Notes: generated from the sequence alone by a model not told the origin. 61,777 bases of DNA from Streptomyces bungoensis (GCF_001514215.1 NZ_KQ948879.1:1-61777), one strand, 5' to 3'; numbered from the stretch's first letter, positions 51,977 through 61,349 are shown. Numbers and translations are program-made.

Positions 51977-52111
51977 CGTTGCGTACAGCGCAGCACCCTA
52001 CGGGGCCCGGCTTCACGGGCGTAATGCAGCAAGCTTGCGCATGCCCGCATGATCATTGCGTTCATCGGGGAGGGATGCCCATTCGTTGCGCCCGGGCTGT
52101 CGACCGTTGCG
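51977..52111. promoter_or_regulatory. Array of CGTTGCG motifs upstream of the permease gene
   Basis: CGTTGCG at 51977, 52084 and 52105, and the variant CATTGCG at 52054, all in one direction; the last three are spaced 30 and 21 bp. The spacing mirrors the array before davA (22 and 31). Probable Lrp binding region. Confidence 0.55.
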
Positions 52112-52171
52112 CGACGCCTTCGCCGGCCTGGCTCCCCGCCCCCCGCACGCGGCTGGGGGCGGCCATGCCGA

Positions 52172-52212
52172 CGGCCCCCGCCCGTCCCGGGAGACGGGAC
52201 GGGCAGGGGCCG
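52172..52212 (-). terminator. Terminator downstream of guaB1
   Basis: CGGCCCCTGCCCGTCCC pairs with GGGACGGGCGGGGGCCG around a short TCTCCC-type loop, a 17-bp stem with one mismatch, 31 bp after the guaB1 stop. Confidence 0.75.
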
Positions 52213-52242
52213 TGCGGGGCCCTGCGGGAGGGAGCGCGGGGG

Positions 52243-53694
52243 TCAGTTCCAGCTGGCGTGCAGCGGCTTGCCCTCGGCGTAGCCGGCCGCGCTCTGGATG
52301 CCGACGATGGCCTTCTCGGCGAACTCCTCCAGGGAAGCGGCACCGGCGTAGGTGCAGGAGGAGCGGACGCCCGCGATGATCGAGTCGATCAGGTCCTCGA
52401 CACCCGGGCGGGCCGGGTCGAGGAACATCCGGGAGGTGGAGATGCCCTCCTCGAACAGCGCCTTGCGGGCACGGTCGTAGGCGGACTCCTCCGAGGTGCG
52501 GTTGCGCACGGCACGCGCGGAGGCCATGCCGAACGACTCCTTGTACAGGCGGCCGTTCGCGTCCTGCTGGAGGTCGCCCGGCGACTCGTAGGTGCCCGAG
52601 AACCAGGAACCGATCATCACGTTGGAGGCGCCGGCCGCGAGGGCCATCGCCACGTCGCGCGGGTGGCGGACACCGCCGTCGGCCCAGACGTGCTTGCCGT
52701 ACTTGCGGGCCTCGGCGGCGCACTCCAGGACGGCGGAGAACTGCGGCCGGCCCACGCCGGTCATCATGCGGGTGGTGCACATCGCGCCGGGGCCCACGCC
52801 GACCTTGATGATGTCCGCGCCGGCGTCGATCAGGTCCTTGACGCCCTCGGCGGAGACGATGTTGCCCGCGGCGATCGGCACCTGCGGGTCGAGCGCGCGC
52901 ACCAGCCGGATGGCGCTGATCATCGACTCCTGGTGGCCGTGCGCGGTGTCGATGACGAGCGTGTCCACGCCCGCGTCGAGCAGCTGCTTGGCCTTGCCGG
53001 CCACGTCGCCGTTGATGCCGACGGCGGCGGCGACGCGCAGCCTGCCGTTCCTGTCCACGGCCGGGGTGTACAGCGTGGCCCGCAGGGCGCCCTTGCGGGT
53101 CAGGATGCCGGCGAGCCGGCCGTCCTCGTCCACGGCCGGGGCGTAGCGGCGGTTGTGCGTGTCGAGGGTGTTGAAGGCCTCGCGCGGGTCGATGCCGGCG
53201 TCCAGCAGCAGCAGGTCCTTGGACATGACCACTTCGAGCTGGGTGAAGCGGTCGACGCCGCTGAGGTCCGCGTCGGTGACGACGCCGACCGGCCGCTGCT
53301 CCTCGTCGACGACCACACCGGCGTTGTGCGCGCGCTTGGGCAGCAGGGCGAGCGCGTCGGCGACGGTCTGGTGCGGGGCCAGCACGATCGGGGTGTCCAG
53401 CACCAGGTGGCGGCTCTTCACCCAGGAGACGACGTCCGTGACCACGTCGATCGGGATGTCCTGCGGGATGACCACCAGGCCGCCGCGCCGGGCCACGGTC
53501 TCCGCCATGCGGCGGCCGGCCACGGCGGTCATGTTGGCGACGACCAGCGGGATGGTGGTGCCCGTGCCGTCCGGCGAGTCGAGGTCCACGCCCTGACGCG
53601 AGCCCACCGCGGAGCGGCTCGGCACCATGAACACGTCGTCGTACGTCAGGTCGTACGCGGGCTGGATGTCATTGAGGAAACGCACGTGCTGCAC
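52243..53694 (-). CDS. guaB1: GuaB1-type IMPDH/GMPR-family enzyme with CBS domains
   Basis: 483 residues. IMPDH/GMP-reductase barrel interrupted by a CBS pair (residues ~95-215: HNAGVVVDEEQRPVGVVTDA, RRYAPAVDEDGRLAGILTRK). The catalytic loop is GPGAMCTTRMMTGVGRPQ with Cys near residue 305. GuaB1 proteins of actinobacteria have been shown in mycobacteria to act as GMP reductases rather than IMP dehydrogenases, so purine salvage (GMP to IMP) is the likely role. The ATG reads QHVRFLNDI. Confidence 0.92.
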   Translation of the reverse strand: MQHVRFLNDIQPAYDLTYDDVFMVPSRSAVGSRQGVDLDSPDGTGTTIPLVVANMTAVAGRRMAETVARRGGLVVIPQDIPIDVVTDVVSWVKSRHLVLDTPIVLAPHQTVADALALLPKRAHNAGVVVDEEQRPVGVVTDADLSGVDRFTQLEVVMSKDLLLLDAGIDPREAFNTLDTHNRRYAPAVDEDGRLAGILTRKGALRATLYTPAVDRNGRLRVAAAVGINGDVAGKAKQLLDAGVDTLVIDTAHGHQESMISAIRLVRALDPQVPIAAGNIVSAEGVKDLIDAGADIIKVGVGPGAMCTTRMMTGVGRPQFSAVLECAAEARKYGKHVWADGGVRHPRDVAMALAAGASNVMIGSWFSGTYESPGDLQQDANGRLYKESFGMASARAVRNRTSEESAYDRARKALFEEGISTSRMFLDPARPGVEDLIDSIIAGVRSSCTYAGAASLEEFAEKAIVGIQSAAGYAEGKPLHASWN

Positions 53695-53852
53695 ATCCCA
53701 GTCGATCAGAGGTGACCCCCCGACGGGTGCGCCGAGGGGAAAAGAGCACGTACTTCATTGTCCCATGGCGGCCCGCCCGGAACGCCCCCACAGAACCTCC
53801 AGGCCCGCCGGAGGGCACTGGGAGGTTCCTCCAAAGGGGAGAGCGAGCCGGC

Positions 53853-53893
53853 GAGGGCGGCCCGGCCCGGCCGAGCCGGGACGGGCCGCCCTC
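53853..53893 (-). terminator. Terminator downstream of the SorC regulator
   Basis: GAGGGCGGCCCG-GCCCGGC pairs with its complement across a CGA centre, a 19-bp stem with one mismatch, directly after the SorC stop codon. Confidence 0.8.
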
Positions 53894-53894
53894 G

Positions 53895-54938
53895 TCAGTG
53901 CCCGTCCGGGTCGTTCCGGCCGAGCGCGGGCTTCGGCGTCGGGCCCGCCGTCATCAGGTAGTCGGCGGCGGAGGTGTCGGTGACCAGGCTGGTGACCAGC
54001 CCGGAGCGCAGCACCGCGTCGATCGCGGCCGCCTTGCGCTGGCCGCCGGCGATCGCCACGACCTCCGGGATACGGCGCAGCTGGTCGGCCTTGACCGTGA
54101 TGCACCGCTCCCCCAGGTCCCGCCCGATCCGGCGCCCCTCGGCGTCGAACAGGTGGGCCGCCATCTCGGCGGCGACACCCAGGGAGGCGTAGTGCGCGCG
54201 CTCCTCGTCGCTGAGCATGTCGTGCACGGTCGAGATGCCCGGCTCCCAGGAGCCGATGGACACACAGGCGACCGTGACCTTGTCGAAGTACTCGAAGGCC
54301 CGGGCGATCCCCGTCTGGTGACGCAGCGCGGCGGCGGTGGCCGCGTCCGGGAGCAGCATGGGCGCGTAGATGGGGTGGGCGTCGCCGCCCGACACCTGGG
54401 CGGCCCGGCGCACGGCCTCGACCGAGCCGCGCTCGGAGGTCCCGGCGTCGTACACGCCCGTGAGCTGCACCACCGTGCAGGGCGGCAGCCGGTCGAGCGC
54501 CGCCGCCATGTGGATGGTGGACCGGCCCCAGGCCAGGCCGAGCACGGCCCCCTCGTCGACGAGCTCGCCGAGCAGGTCGGCCGCGACCTCGCCCAGGTTC
54601 TCGGGGTCGGGGGTCTCCTCGGCCTCGGCCGGGGACTCCACCACGACGGCGTGCCTGAGGCCGTAGCGGGCGCGGAGCGCGTCCGAGCGCTCGGCGTCCA
54701 GCTCGGCCGGGACGCGGATCTCGATGCGTACGAGATCCCGTTCGAGGGCGGTCTCCAGGACCCGGGCCACCTTGAAGCGGCTGACGCCGAACTCCTCCGC
54801 GATCTGGATCTTGGACTTGCCCTCGAGGTAGAAGCGGCGGGCCATGGCCGCCGCCTGCACCAGCTCAGCGGGTCCCATCCGCACTGCTGACCGGCCCGCC
54901 GACATACCCGACACGGCGATCTCCTCACTGCTGTTCAC
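53895..54938 (-). CDS. SorC/DeoR-type sugar-binding transcriptional regulator
   Basis: 347 residues. HTH near 30-65 (GKSKIQIAEEFGVSRFKVAR) and a SorC sugar-phosphate-binding domain (GEVAADLLGELVDEGAVLGL near 118, CSIGSWEPG-like VACVSIGSWEPGISTVHD near 225, AIAGGQRKAAAIDAVLRSG near 295). The annotated GTG reads NSSEEIAV; a second GTG eight codons in has GAGGAG at a better distance. Downstream of rpe by 90 bp, suggesting a pentose or triose phosphate signal. Confidence 0.9.
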   Translation of the reverse strand: MNSSEEIAVSGMSAGRSAVRMGPAELVQAAAMARRFYLEGKSKIQIAEEFGVSRFKVARVLETALERDLVRIEIRVPAELDAERSDALRARYGLRHAVVVESPAEAEETPDPENLGEVAADLLGELVDEGAVLGLAWGRSTIHMAAALDRLPPCTVVQLTGVYDAGTSERGSVEAVRRAAQVSGGDAHPIYAPMLLPDAATAAALRHQTGIARAFEYFDKVTVACVSIGSWEPGISTVHDMLSDEERAHYASLGVAAEMAAHLFDAEGRRIGRDLGERCITVKADQLRRIPEVVAIAGGQRKAAAIDAVLRSGLVTSLVTDTSAADYLMTAGPTPKPALGRNDPDGH

Positions 54939-55028
54939 ACTCTGGATTCGCCGTTCATCCTTGCAGATTCGGCGTTGCTGATCCGCCCCGATGGGCGCCG
55001 TTCATTCAAGCGTTCACGTAGCCGTGGT

Positions 55029-55715
55029 TCAGTGGTCGCATGCCCAGGCCGCCCGGGCGGTGGCCGTCTCCGCCTGGCCGCGCAGGGCACGGATCGCGTC
55101 GGCCGGGTCCTGCGCCCCGTACACGGCCGAGCCGGCCACGAAGACGTCCGCCCCCGCCTCCGCGCACCGCTCGATCGTCGTGGCCGAGACGCCGCCGTCG
55201 ACCTGCAGCCACAGCTGCAGACCGTGCTTGTCGATCAGCTGCCGGGCGCGGCGGATCTTCGGGAGCATGATGTCGAGGAAGGCCTGGCCGCCGAAGCCCG
55301 GTTCGACCGTCATGACCAGCAGCATGTCGAGTTCGGGCAGCAGGTCCTCGTACGGCTCGATCGCCGTCGCCGGCTTGAGGGCCATGGAGGCGCGGGCGCC
55401 CTTGGCGCGGATCTCCCGGGCGAGCCGCACGGGCGCGGCGGCCGCCTCCACGTGGAAGGTGACGGACGAGGCCCCGGCCTCCACGTACTGCGGAGCCCAG
55501 CGGTCGGGGTTCTCGATCATCAGATGGCAGTCCAGCGGGGTGCCGGTCGCCTGCGCCAGGGACTCCACGACCGGCACGCCGAGCGTGAGGTTGGGGACGA
55601 AATGGTTGTCCATGACGTCGACATGGAGCCAGTCGGCTCCCTCGACCGCCCGCGCCTCGTCCGCGAGGCGGGCGAAGTCGGCGGACAGGATGCTGGGGTT
55701 GATCTGCACGGCCAT
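55029..55715 (-). CDS. rpe: Ribulose-phosphate 3-epimerase
   Basis: Interconverts ribulose 5-phosphate and xylulose 5-phosphate. 228-residue TIM barrel with INPSILSADFARLADEARAV at 5-24, the metal-binding LHVDVMDNHFVPNLTLG near 30-46, CHLMIENPDRWAP near 63, VMTVEPGFGGQAF near 133 and VDGGVSATTIERCAEAGAD near 168. The ATG reads AVQINPSI. Confidence 0.97.
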   Translation of the reverse strand: MAVQINPSILSADFARLADEARAVEGADWLHVDVMDNHFVPNLTLGVPVVESLAQATGTPLDCHLMIENPDRWAPQYVEAGASSVTFHVEAAAAPVRLAREIRAKGARASMALKPATAIEPYEDLLPELDMLLVMTVEPGFGGQAFLDIMLPKIRRARQLIDKHGLQLWLQVDGGVSATTIERCAEAGADVFVAGSAVYGAQDPADAIRALRGQAETATARAAWACDH

Positions 55716-55860
55716 GACCCAAGCCTGCCATGTCCGGGGCACGGATGTTCGCGCCGGTCCACAGGCGAGACAGTTCATCGCACTTGTACGACGATTTACG
55801 CACGCCTGTGGACAGCCCCGGTCGGCACCGTCCCGGCCCGCCGCCCCTTACCGCCTGCCG

Positions 55861-57279
55861 TCAGCCGGTCCGCCGGACCAGCGCCAGGTACATCGCGTCG
55901 GTGCCGTGCAGGTGCGGCCACAGCTGCACGTCCGGCCCCTCGCCGAGCGCGGGCACACCGGGCAGCAGCGGGCGGGCGTCGATCAGTTCGGTCTCCGGGT
56001 ACTGCTTGAGCACGTCGGCGACGACCGCCCGGGTCTCGGCGAGGTGCGGCGAGCAGGTGGCGTACGCGACGATTCCGCCGACCCGCACGGAGTCCAGCGC
56101 GGTGCGCAGCAGGCCGCGCTGCAGCGGCCCGAAGTTCTCCAGGTCCTCGGGGCGGCGCCGCCAGCGGGCCTCGGGGCGGCGGCGCAGGGCGCCGAGCCCG
56201 GTGCAGGGCACGTCCATCAGCACCCGGTCGAAGCTGCCGGGCCGCCACGGCGGCCGGGTGCCGTCGGCGGTGATGACCTGGTAGGGCCCGGGGTTGCCGT
56301 GCAGGGCCTTCGCCACCAGCCCCGCCCGGTGCGGCTGCTTCTCGGCGGCGAGCAGCGCGGCACCGCGCTCGGCCGCGAGGGCGGCCAGCAGGGCCGCCTT
56401 GCCGCCGGGGCCGGCGCACCCGTCGAGCCAGGTGCCGTCGGGCCCGTCGAGGGGGGCGTTCGCCAGCGCGAGGGCGACCAGCTGGCTGCCCTCGTCCTGC
56501 ACGCCGGCGCGCCCCTCGCGGACGGCGGTCACGGCACCCGGCTCCCCGCCCTCGGCCAGCCGCACCGCGTACGGCGACCAGCGCCCCGGCACGGCGGCCT
56601 CCTCGCGCAGCAGTTCCTCGGCGGTGGCCCGGCCCGGCCGCGCCACGAGGGTCACCTCGGGCCGCTCGTTGTCGGCCTCGAGCAGCTCCTCGATGCCGGC
56701 CCGGCCGCCGCCGAGGGAGTCCCACAGCGCGGAGACGACCCAGCGGGGGTGGGAGTGCACGACGGCGAGGTGCTCCTCGGGGTCCTCGTCGTAGGGCGGC
56801 GCGACCTTCGCGAGCCACCCGTCGAGATCGTCCTGGGCCACCTTGCGCAGCACGGCGTTGACGAACTTGGCCCGCCCGTCGCCGAGGACGACCCGCGCCA
56901 GCTCGACGGAGGCGGACACGGCGGCGTGCGTCGGGATCCGCGTGCCGAGCAACTGGTGCGCGCCGAGGCTCAGTACGTCCAGCACCGGCGGGTCGACCTC
57001 CCGCAGCGGACGGTCGACGCAGGCCGCGATGACGGCGTCGTAGGTCCCCTGCCGGCGCAGCGTGCCGTACACCAGCTCGGTGGCCAGGGCGGCGTCCCGC
57101 GCCTCGAAGCCGTCCTTCTCGCGCGCCTTGCGCAGCAGCGGCGGCAGCACGAGGTTGGCGTACGCGTCCCGCTCGTCCACCGCGCGCAGCGCCTCGAAGG
57201 CGAGGATGCGGACGGGGTCCTTCTGGGGACGGCGGTAGGGCTTGGCGGGCCGGCGCGGCCGCCGGGACTGCTCGCTCAC
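55861..57279 (-). CDS. rsmB: 16S rRNA (cytosine-967-C5) methyltransferase
   Basis: 472 residues. N-terminal NusB-like RNA-binding domain (RILAFEALRAVDERDAYANL at 24-43; AALATELVYGTLRRQGTYDA near 63) and a C-terminal SAM-dependent domain: WLDGCAGPGGKAALLAAL near 285, catalytic MDVPCTGLGALRRRPEARW near 356, and YATCSPHLAETRAVV near 410 with the second Cys. GTG start after GGAGCACC. Downstream of fmt by 80 bp, the usual order. Confidence 0.95.
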   Translation of the reverse strand: MSEQSRRPRRPAKPYRRPQKDPVRILAFEALRAVDERDAYANLVLPPLLRKAREKDGFEARDAALATELVYGTLRRQGTYDAVIAACVDRPLREVDPPVLDVLSLGAHQLLGTRIPTHAAVSASVELARVVLGDGRAKFVNAVLRKVAQDDLDGWLAKVAPPYDEDPEEHLAVVHSHPRWVVSALWDSLGGGRAGIEELLEADNERPEVTLVARPGRATAEELLREEAAVPGRWSPYAVRLAEGGEPGAVTAVREGRAGVQDEGSQLVALALANAPLDGPDGTWLDGCAGPGGKAALLAALAAERGAALLAAEKQPHRAGLVAKALHGNPGPYQVITADGTRPPWRPGSFDRVLMDVPCTGLGALRRRPEARWRRRPEDLENFGPLQRGLLRTALDSVRVGGIVAYATCSPHLAETRAVVADVLKQYPETELIDARPLLPGVPALGEGPDVQLWPHLHGTDAMYLALVRRTG

Positions 57280-57359
57280 GAAAAAGGTGCTCCGGAAGAT
57301 AAGGATGGGGTGCGGTTCCAGCGTACGTCGGCACCGCGCCCGGGCCGCCGTCCGGGGCG

Positions 57360-58292
57360 TCAGCCGCCCAGCGTCTCGCCCTCGGCGATGCGCACGCCGC
57401 GCGCCCAGTCCGCCGCCCGCATCGGTTTCTTGCCCTGCGCCTGCACCCACACCAGCTCGACGGCGTACGACCCGGTGCCGACGTGCACGCTGTTCTTGGC
57501 GACGGCGAGGTGCCCCGGGGCGAGGTCGGTGCGCCCGGGCACGGGCGTCACCTGGATCAGCTTCAGCCGCTCGCCGCGGAACACGGTCCAGGCGCCGGGC
57601 GCCGGGGTGCACCCGCGCACCACCCGGTCGACCCGCAGCGCGGGCGCCGCCCAGTCGATCCGGGCGTCCTCGACGGTGATCTTCGGCGCGAGGGTGACGC
57701 CCTCGGCGGGCTGCGGCACGGCCTTCAGGGTGCCGTCCTCGATGCCGTCCATGGTCGCGGCAAGCAGCCCGGCCCCGGCGAAGGCGAGCCGGGTGAGCAG
57801 GTCGCCGCTGGTGTCGGTGGGGCGGATCTCCTCGGTCACGGTGCCGTAGACGGGCCCGGAGTCGAGGCCCTCCTCGATGAGGAAGGTCGACGCCCCGGTG
57901 ATCTCGTCGCCGGCCATGAGGGAGTGCTGCACGGGCGCGGCGCCGCGCCAGGCGGGCAGCAGCGAGAAGTGCAGGTTGACCCAGCCGTGCCGGGGGATGT
58001 CGAGGGCGGCCCGCGGCAGCAGGGCGCCGTAGGCGACGACCGGGCAGCAGTCCGGGGCGATCTCCGCGAGGCGCCGCAGGAACTCCGGGTCGCGCGGCCT
58101 GACCGGCTTGAGCGCCTCGATCCCGGCCTCCTCCGCCCGCTCGGCCACGGGCGACGCGACCAGCCTGCGCCCCCGCCCGGCGGGCGCGTCGGGCCGCGTG
58201 ACGACGGCGGCCACCTCGTGCCGCCCGGAGGCGAGAAGGGCGTCCAGAGCGGGAACGGCGACCTCGGGGGTACCGGCGAAGACGAGCTTCAT
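57360..58292 (-). CDS. fmt: Methionyl-tRNA formyltransferase
   Basis: Formylates initiator Met-tRNA with 10-formyl-THF. 310 residues. MKLVFAGTPEVAVPALDALL at the start, the catalytic WVNLHFSLLPAWRGAAPVQ near 107-125, FLIEEGLDSGPVYG near 142 and the C-terminal tRNA-binding barrel (GAWTVFRGERLKLIQVTPVP near 230). The ATG is unambiguous. Confidence 0.97.
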   Translation of the reverse strand: MKLVFAGTPEVAVPALDALLASGRHEVAAVVTRPDAPAGRGRRLVASPVAERAEEAGIEALKPVRPRDPEFLRRLAEIAPDCCPVVAYGALLPRAALDIPRHGWVNLHFSLLPAWRGAAPVQHSLMAGDEITGASTFLIEEGLDSGPVYGTVTEEIRPTDTSGDLLTRLAFAGAGLLAATMDGIEDGTLKAVPQPAEGVTLAPKITVEDARIDWAAPALRVDRVVRGCTPAPGAWTVFRGERLKLIQVTPVPGRTDLAPGHLAVAKNSVHVGTGSYAVELVWVQAQGKKPMRAADWARGVRIAEGETLGG

Positions 58293-58514
58293 GGGCGGGA
58301 TCGGGCCTCTCGGGCGGGGGTCGGACGGGCAGCGCACCAGTCTATGACCCCGAGCGGGACCCAGGTGTGCGCGGCCGCGGGCGGCGTACGCATATGCCCG
58401 CACGCCCCCGCACCGTGACCCGCGGAGCGCACAGGCGTTGTCAAGGATGAGTTGACCCCATCGGGCCCCTTTCGCGGCCCGCTTCCTTTCAACGCCGGTT
58501 CGAGAGGCTTGTTC

Positions 58515-59057
58515 ATGGCCGACCACGCAACCCACGACGCCCAGGCCCGGGCCAGCCTGCACTTGCTGGTGCGGGACATCGAGCGGGTCCGCCGGCAGGT
58601 GGACGCGCTGCGCACGCTCACCGCCCAGCTGGGCAACGTCTACCGCCCGCGCCGTTCCGGCCCGTCCACGGGCTTCGTCGTCTACGGGCGGGCCCCCGCC
58701 CCGACGGTCCGCCTCGCCCAGGAACTCCGGGACAGCGTCGAGACGCTGGTCACGGCCGCCGTGGACTTCGACCGCTCGCTCGGCTTCTCCTGGGACGCGG
58801 TGGGTTCGGCGCTCGGGGTCACCAAGCAGGCGGTGCACCGCCGTTACGGCGCCCGGCGCGCCGTGGCCCAGGCGGCCGCCGAGGCCGACCGGGCGACGGA
58901 GTCCTCCGGCGCCCGCACGCTGAACATGAACGCCGGGCTGCCCGCGGTTCCGGCCGTCCCCGGCGCCCGTTCCATGCCGACGCAGCCGACCGCGGGCAGC
59001 CCGACGCTGCGCGACGACACCCGCCCGACGACCTTCCCCGCCCCGCGCAACGGCTGA
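58515..59057 (+). CDS. Conserved HTH-containing protein
   Basis: 180 residues. The N-terminal half is helical (LHLLVRDIERVRRQVDALRT), the middle carries a helix-turn-helix-like segment SWDAVGSALGVTKQAVHRRY near 95-114, and the tail is disordered and Pro/Thr-rich. Conserved at this site between fmt and priA in Streptomyces, as I recall. It may bind DNA; nothing more can be said. Confidence 0.75.
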   Translation: MADHATHDAQARASLHLLVRDIERVRRQVDALRTLTAQLGNVYRPRRSGPSTGFVVYGRAPAPTVRLAQELRDSVETLVTAAVDFDRSLGFSWDAVGSALGVTKQAVHRRYGARRAVAQAAAEADRATESSGARTLNMNAGLPAVPAVPGARSMPTQPTAGSPTLRDDTRPTTFPAPRNG

Positions 59058-59098
59058 CCCGCGGGGCGGCCGACCCGCGCTCGGCCCGCCGTCGCCCC

Positions 59099-59124
59099 GC
59101 CCTCCCGGCTGTCTCCGGGAGGGC
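59099..59124. terminator. Hairpin between convergent genes
   Basis: GCCCTCCCGG-CTGTCT-CCGGGAGGGC: a perfect 10-bp stem between the HTH protein gene and the end of priA, able to work in both directions. Confidence 0.75.
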
Positions 59125-59195
59125 AGCCGTACACCCGGCACGGGCGGGCCGTGCGATCGGCCGGCCATCCGGCGGTCAGGGCCGGTCCGCGGCGG

Positions 59196-61349
59196 TCAGC
59201 CGATGTCCGGCGGATCGATCCGGACCCGCACCGGTTCCCCGGTCCCCCGCGCCATCCGCGCCGCCTGGGCGGTCTTGAGGGCGGCGGCCAGCGCGGCCCC
59301 GGTCCCCGGCGGCACCCGCACCAGCGCCCGCTCCCAGTGCTCCCCGGGCGGCGGCGCCCCGGGCCTGCGCGGTCGCCCGGGCAGCGTGGGCGGCACCGGA
59401 ACCGGGCCCAGCACCTCGGCGTCGGGCGGCAGTTCGGCGGCCCCCAGGAACTCGGCGACGGCCTCGGCCGTCCCGGACACGGCCGCCATCCGGGACACGG
59501 GCGGAAACCCCAGCTCGGCCCGCTCCGCCAGTTCCCGCACCGCGTGCCCCACCGGATCCCACCGCACCAGCGCCTGGACGGGTCGCAGCGTCGGCTCGGC
59601 CACGACGACCACGGTCCCCTGCTCGCCCTGCGGCCGCACCAGCGCCGCGGCCGCGATCCACCGGCGCAGCGCGTCCTCCCCGGCCCGCAGGTCGGGCCGC
59701 CCGAGCATGGCCCAGCCGTCCAGCAGCAGGGCGGCCGCGTAGCCGCCCTCGGCGACCGGTTCGGCGCCCGGGGTGCTCACCACCAGCGCGGGCGTCCCCG
59801 GCACCGTGTCCAGTACGTGCTCGCGGCCCGAGGTGCGCACCGGTACGGCGGGGAAGGCACGCCCCAGTTCCTCGGCGGTCCGCCGGGCTCCCACGACCTG
59901 GGCGCGCAGCCGGAACCCGCCGCACTCCGGGCAGTGCCAGGCACCCTCCCCGCGCCCGCACCAGCCGCACCGCAGCGCCTCGGCGTCCGCGCCCTGCGCC
60001 TCCAGGGGCCCGGCGCAGTGCCGGCAGCGGGCGGGCGCCCGGCACTGGACGCAGGCCAGCCGCGGCACGTAGCCGCGCCGGGGCACCTGGACCAGCACCG
60101 GCCCGTGCCGCAGCCCCTCCCGGGCCACCTGCCAGGCGAGGCTGGGCAGCCGGGCGGCGCGTGCGGCCTCGTCGCGCGCGAGGTCCGCGTCCCCGACCGT
60201 GCGCACCAGGGGCGCGGCCAGGCGCACCTGCTCCCGTCCGGCGACCAGGGGACGCGCCCAGCCGGTCTCCACCAGCTGCGCGCCCTCCACGGTGCAGCTC
60301 CAACCGCCCAGCAGGAAGGCGCACTTGTCCTGGGCGGCGCGCAGCAGCAGCACATCGCGCGCGTGCGGCTGCGGGGCGTGCTGCTCGCTGTGGCTGTCGT
60401 CGCCGTCGTCCCAGAGGGCGACGAGCCCCAGGTCCCGCACGGGAGCGAACATGGCCGCGCGCGTCCCGACGACGGCGCGCACGGACCCGCGCCGCACCGC
60501 CAGCCACTGCGCGTACCGCTTCTCGGGTCCGGCGTCGGCGGTGAGCAGGACGTGCCGGCCCTCGCCCAGCAGCGCGGTGAGCGCGGCGTCGACGCGCGCG
60601 GCGGCCCGCCCGTCCGGGACGACGACGAGCGCGCCGCGCCGGGAGGCCAGCGTCGCGGCGACGGCGCGGGCCAGCTCCTCGCTCCACAGCGGCCCCGGCA
60701 GGGCGTTCCAGACGGCCCGTGGGGCGCCGCCGGAGGCCAGCGCGTGCAGGAAGGCGCCCCCGTGCTCGTAGCGCGCCCAGGACCCGGCTGCGGGCTCGGC
60801 GGGCGGTGGCAGGGGCGCCGGGGACGGCCGCTGCTCGGCCCGCGCGCTGCGGGGCGGCACGGCCAGCTGGAGCACGTCGGCGAGGCTGCCCGCGTACCGG
60901 TCGGCGACGGCCCGGGCGAGCCCCAGCAGTTCCTCGCCCAGCACGGGCTCGGGGGACACCACCTGGGCGAGGGCGGCCAGCGGCCCCGAGTAGTCGGACT
61001 CGGCGCGCCGCTCGACGAGGAAGCCGTCGACGAGCCCGCCGCCCTCGCGCCGCCCGTCCCGCACCCGGCCCCGGCCGGCTCCGAACCGCACCCGGACCCG
61101 GACCCCCGGCTGCGCGTCGGCGTCCAGCTCCTGCGGCACGGCGTAGTCGAAGTACCGGTCGAGATGCAGGACGCCCTTGTCGACGAGGACCCGCGCGACG
61201 GGCCGCTCCTTGGCCAGCGCGGCTCCCCGCCAGGTCCGCGGCTTGGCCCGGGGCACCTTGGCCCCGCGCACGCTCTCCCGGATGAGCGCGAGCTGCTCCG
61301 GCGGCGCCCCTTCGGCCCCGCCGTCCCCCGGCCCGTTCTCGCTGCTCAC
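59196..61349 (-). CDS. priA: PriA-like primosomal protein, lacking Walker motifs
   Basis: 717 residues. The N-terminal 3'-DNA-binding domain (VARVLVDKGVLHLDRYFDYA near 50) is intact. Where PriA has its Walker A loop the sequence reads ASRRGALVVVPDGRAAARVD with no GKT, and the DEEH box is LWDDGDDSHSEQH. Two zinc sites with eight cysteines remain (ACVQCRAPARCRHCAGPL and CGWCGRGEGAWHCPECGG, about 430-475). Loss of the ATPase site is typical of actinobacterial PriA, so a structural replication-restart role without helicase activity is likely. Start: GTG reading SSENGPGD; a GTG eight codons upstream is possible. Confidence 0.92.
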   Translation of the reverse strand: MSSENGPGDGGAEGAPPEQLALIRESVRGAKVPRAKPRTWRGAALAKERPVARVLVDKGVLHLDRYFDYAVPQELDADAQPGVRVRVRFGAGRGRVRDGRREGGGLVDGFLVERRAESDYSGPLAALAQVVSPEPVLGEELLGLARAVADRYAGSLADVLQLAVPPRSARAEQRPSPAPLPPPAEPAAGSWARYEHGGAFLHALASGGAPRAVWNALPGPLWSEELARAVAATLASRRGALVVVPDGRAAARVDAALTALLGEGRHVLLTADAGPEKRYAQWLAVRRGSVRAVVGTRAAMFAPVRDLGLVALWDDGDDSHSEQHAPQPHARDVLLLRAAQDKCAFLLGGWSCTVEGAQLVETGWARPLVAGREQVRLAAPLVRTVGDADLARDEAARAARLPSLAWQVAREGLRHGPVLVQVPRRGYVPRLACVQCRAPARCRHCAGPLEAQGADAEALRCGWCGRGEGAWHCPECGGFRLRAQVVGARRTAEELGRAFPAVPVRTSGREHVLDTVPGTPALVVSTPGAEPVAEGGYAAALLLDGWAMLGRPDLRAGEDALRRWIAAAALVRPQGEQGTVVVVAEPTLRPVQALVRWDPVGHAVRELAERAELGFPPVSRMAAVSGTAEAVAEFLGAAELPPDAEVLGPVPVPPTLPGRPRRPGAPPPGEHWERALVRVPPGTGAALAAALKTAQAARMARGTGEPVRVRIDPPDIG

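Larger units (their letters stand above)
51888..52242. other. Control region between guaB1 and the permease gene
   Basis: 355 bp without a gene. It holds four CGTTGCG-type motifs, a GCAAGCTTGC palindrome at 52029-52038, and, next to guaB1, a strong terminator hairpin. The permease promoter should be here. Confidence 0.6.

Noticed and set aside
49749..52052. Long plus-strand frame across the Lrp and permease genes
   Set aside because: Antisense to both, with His/Asp/Gly-rich shadow composition and no ribosome site.
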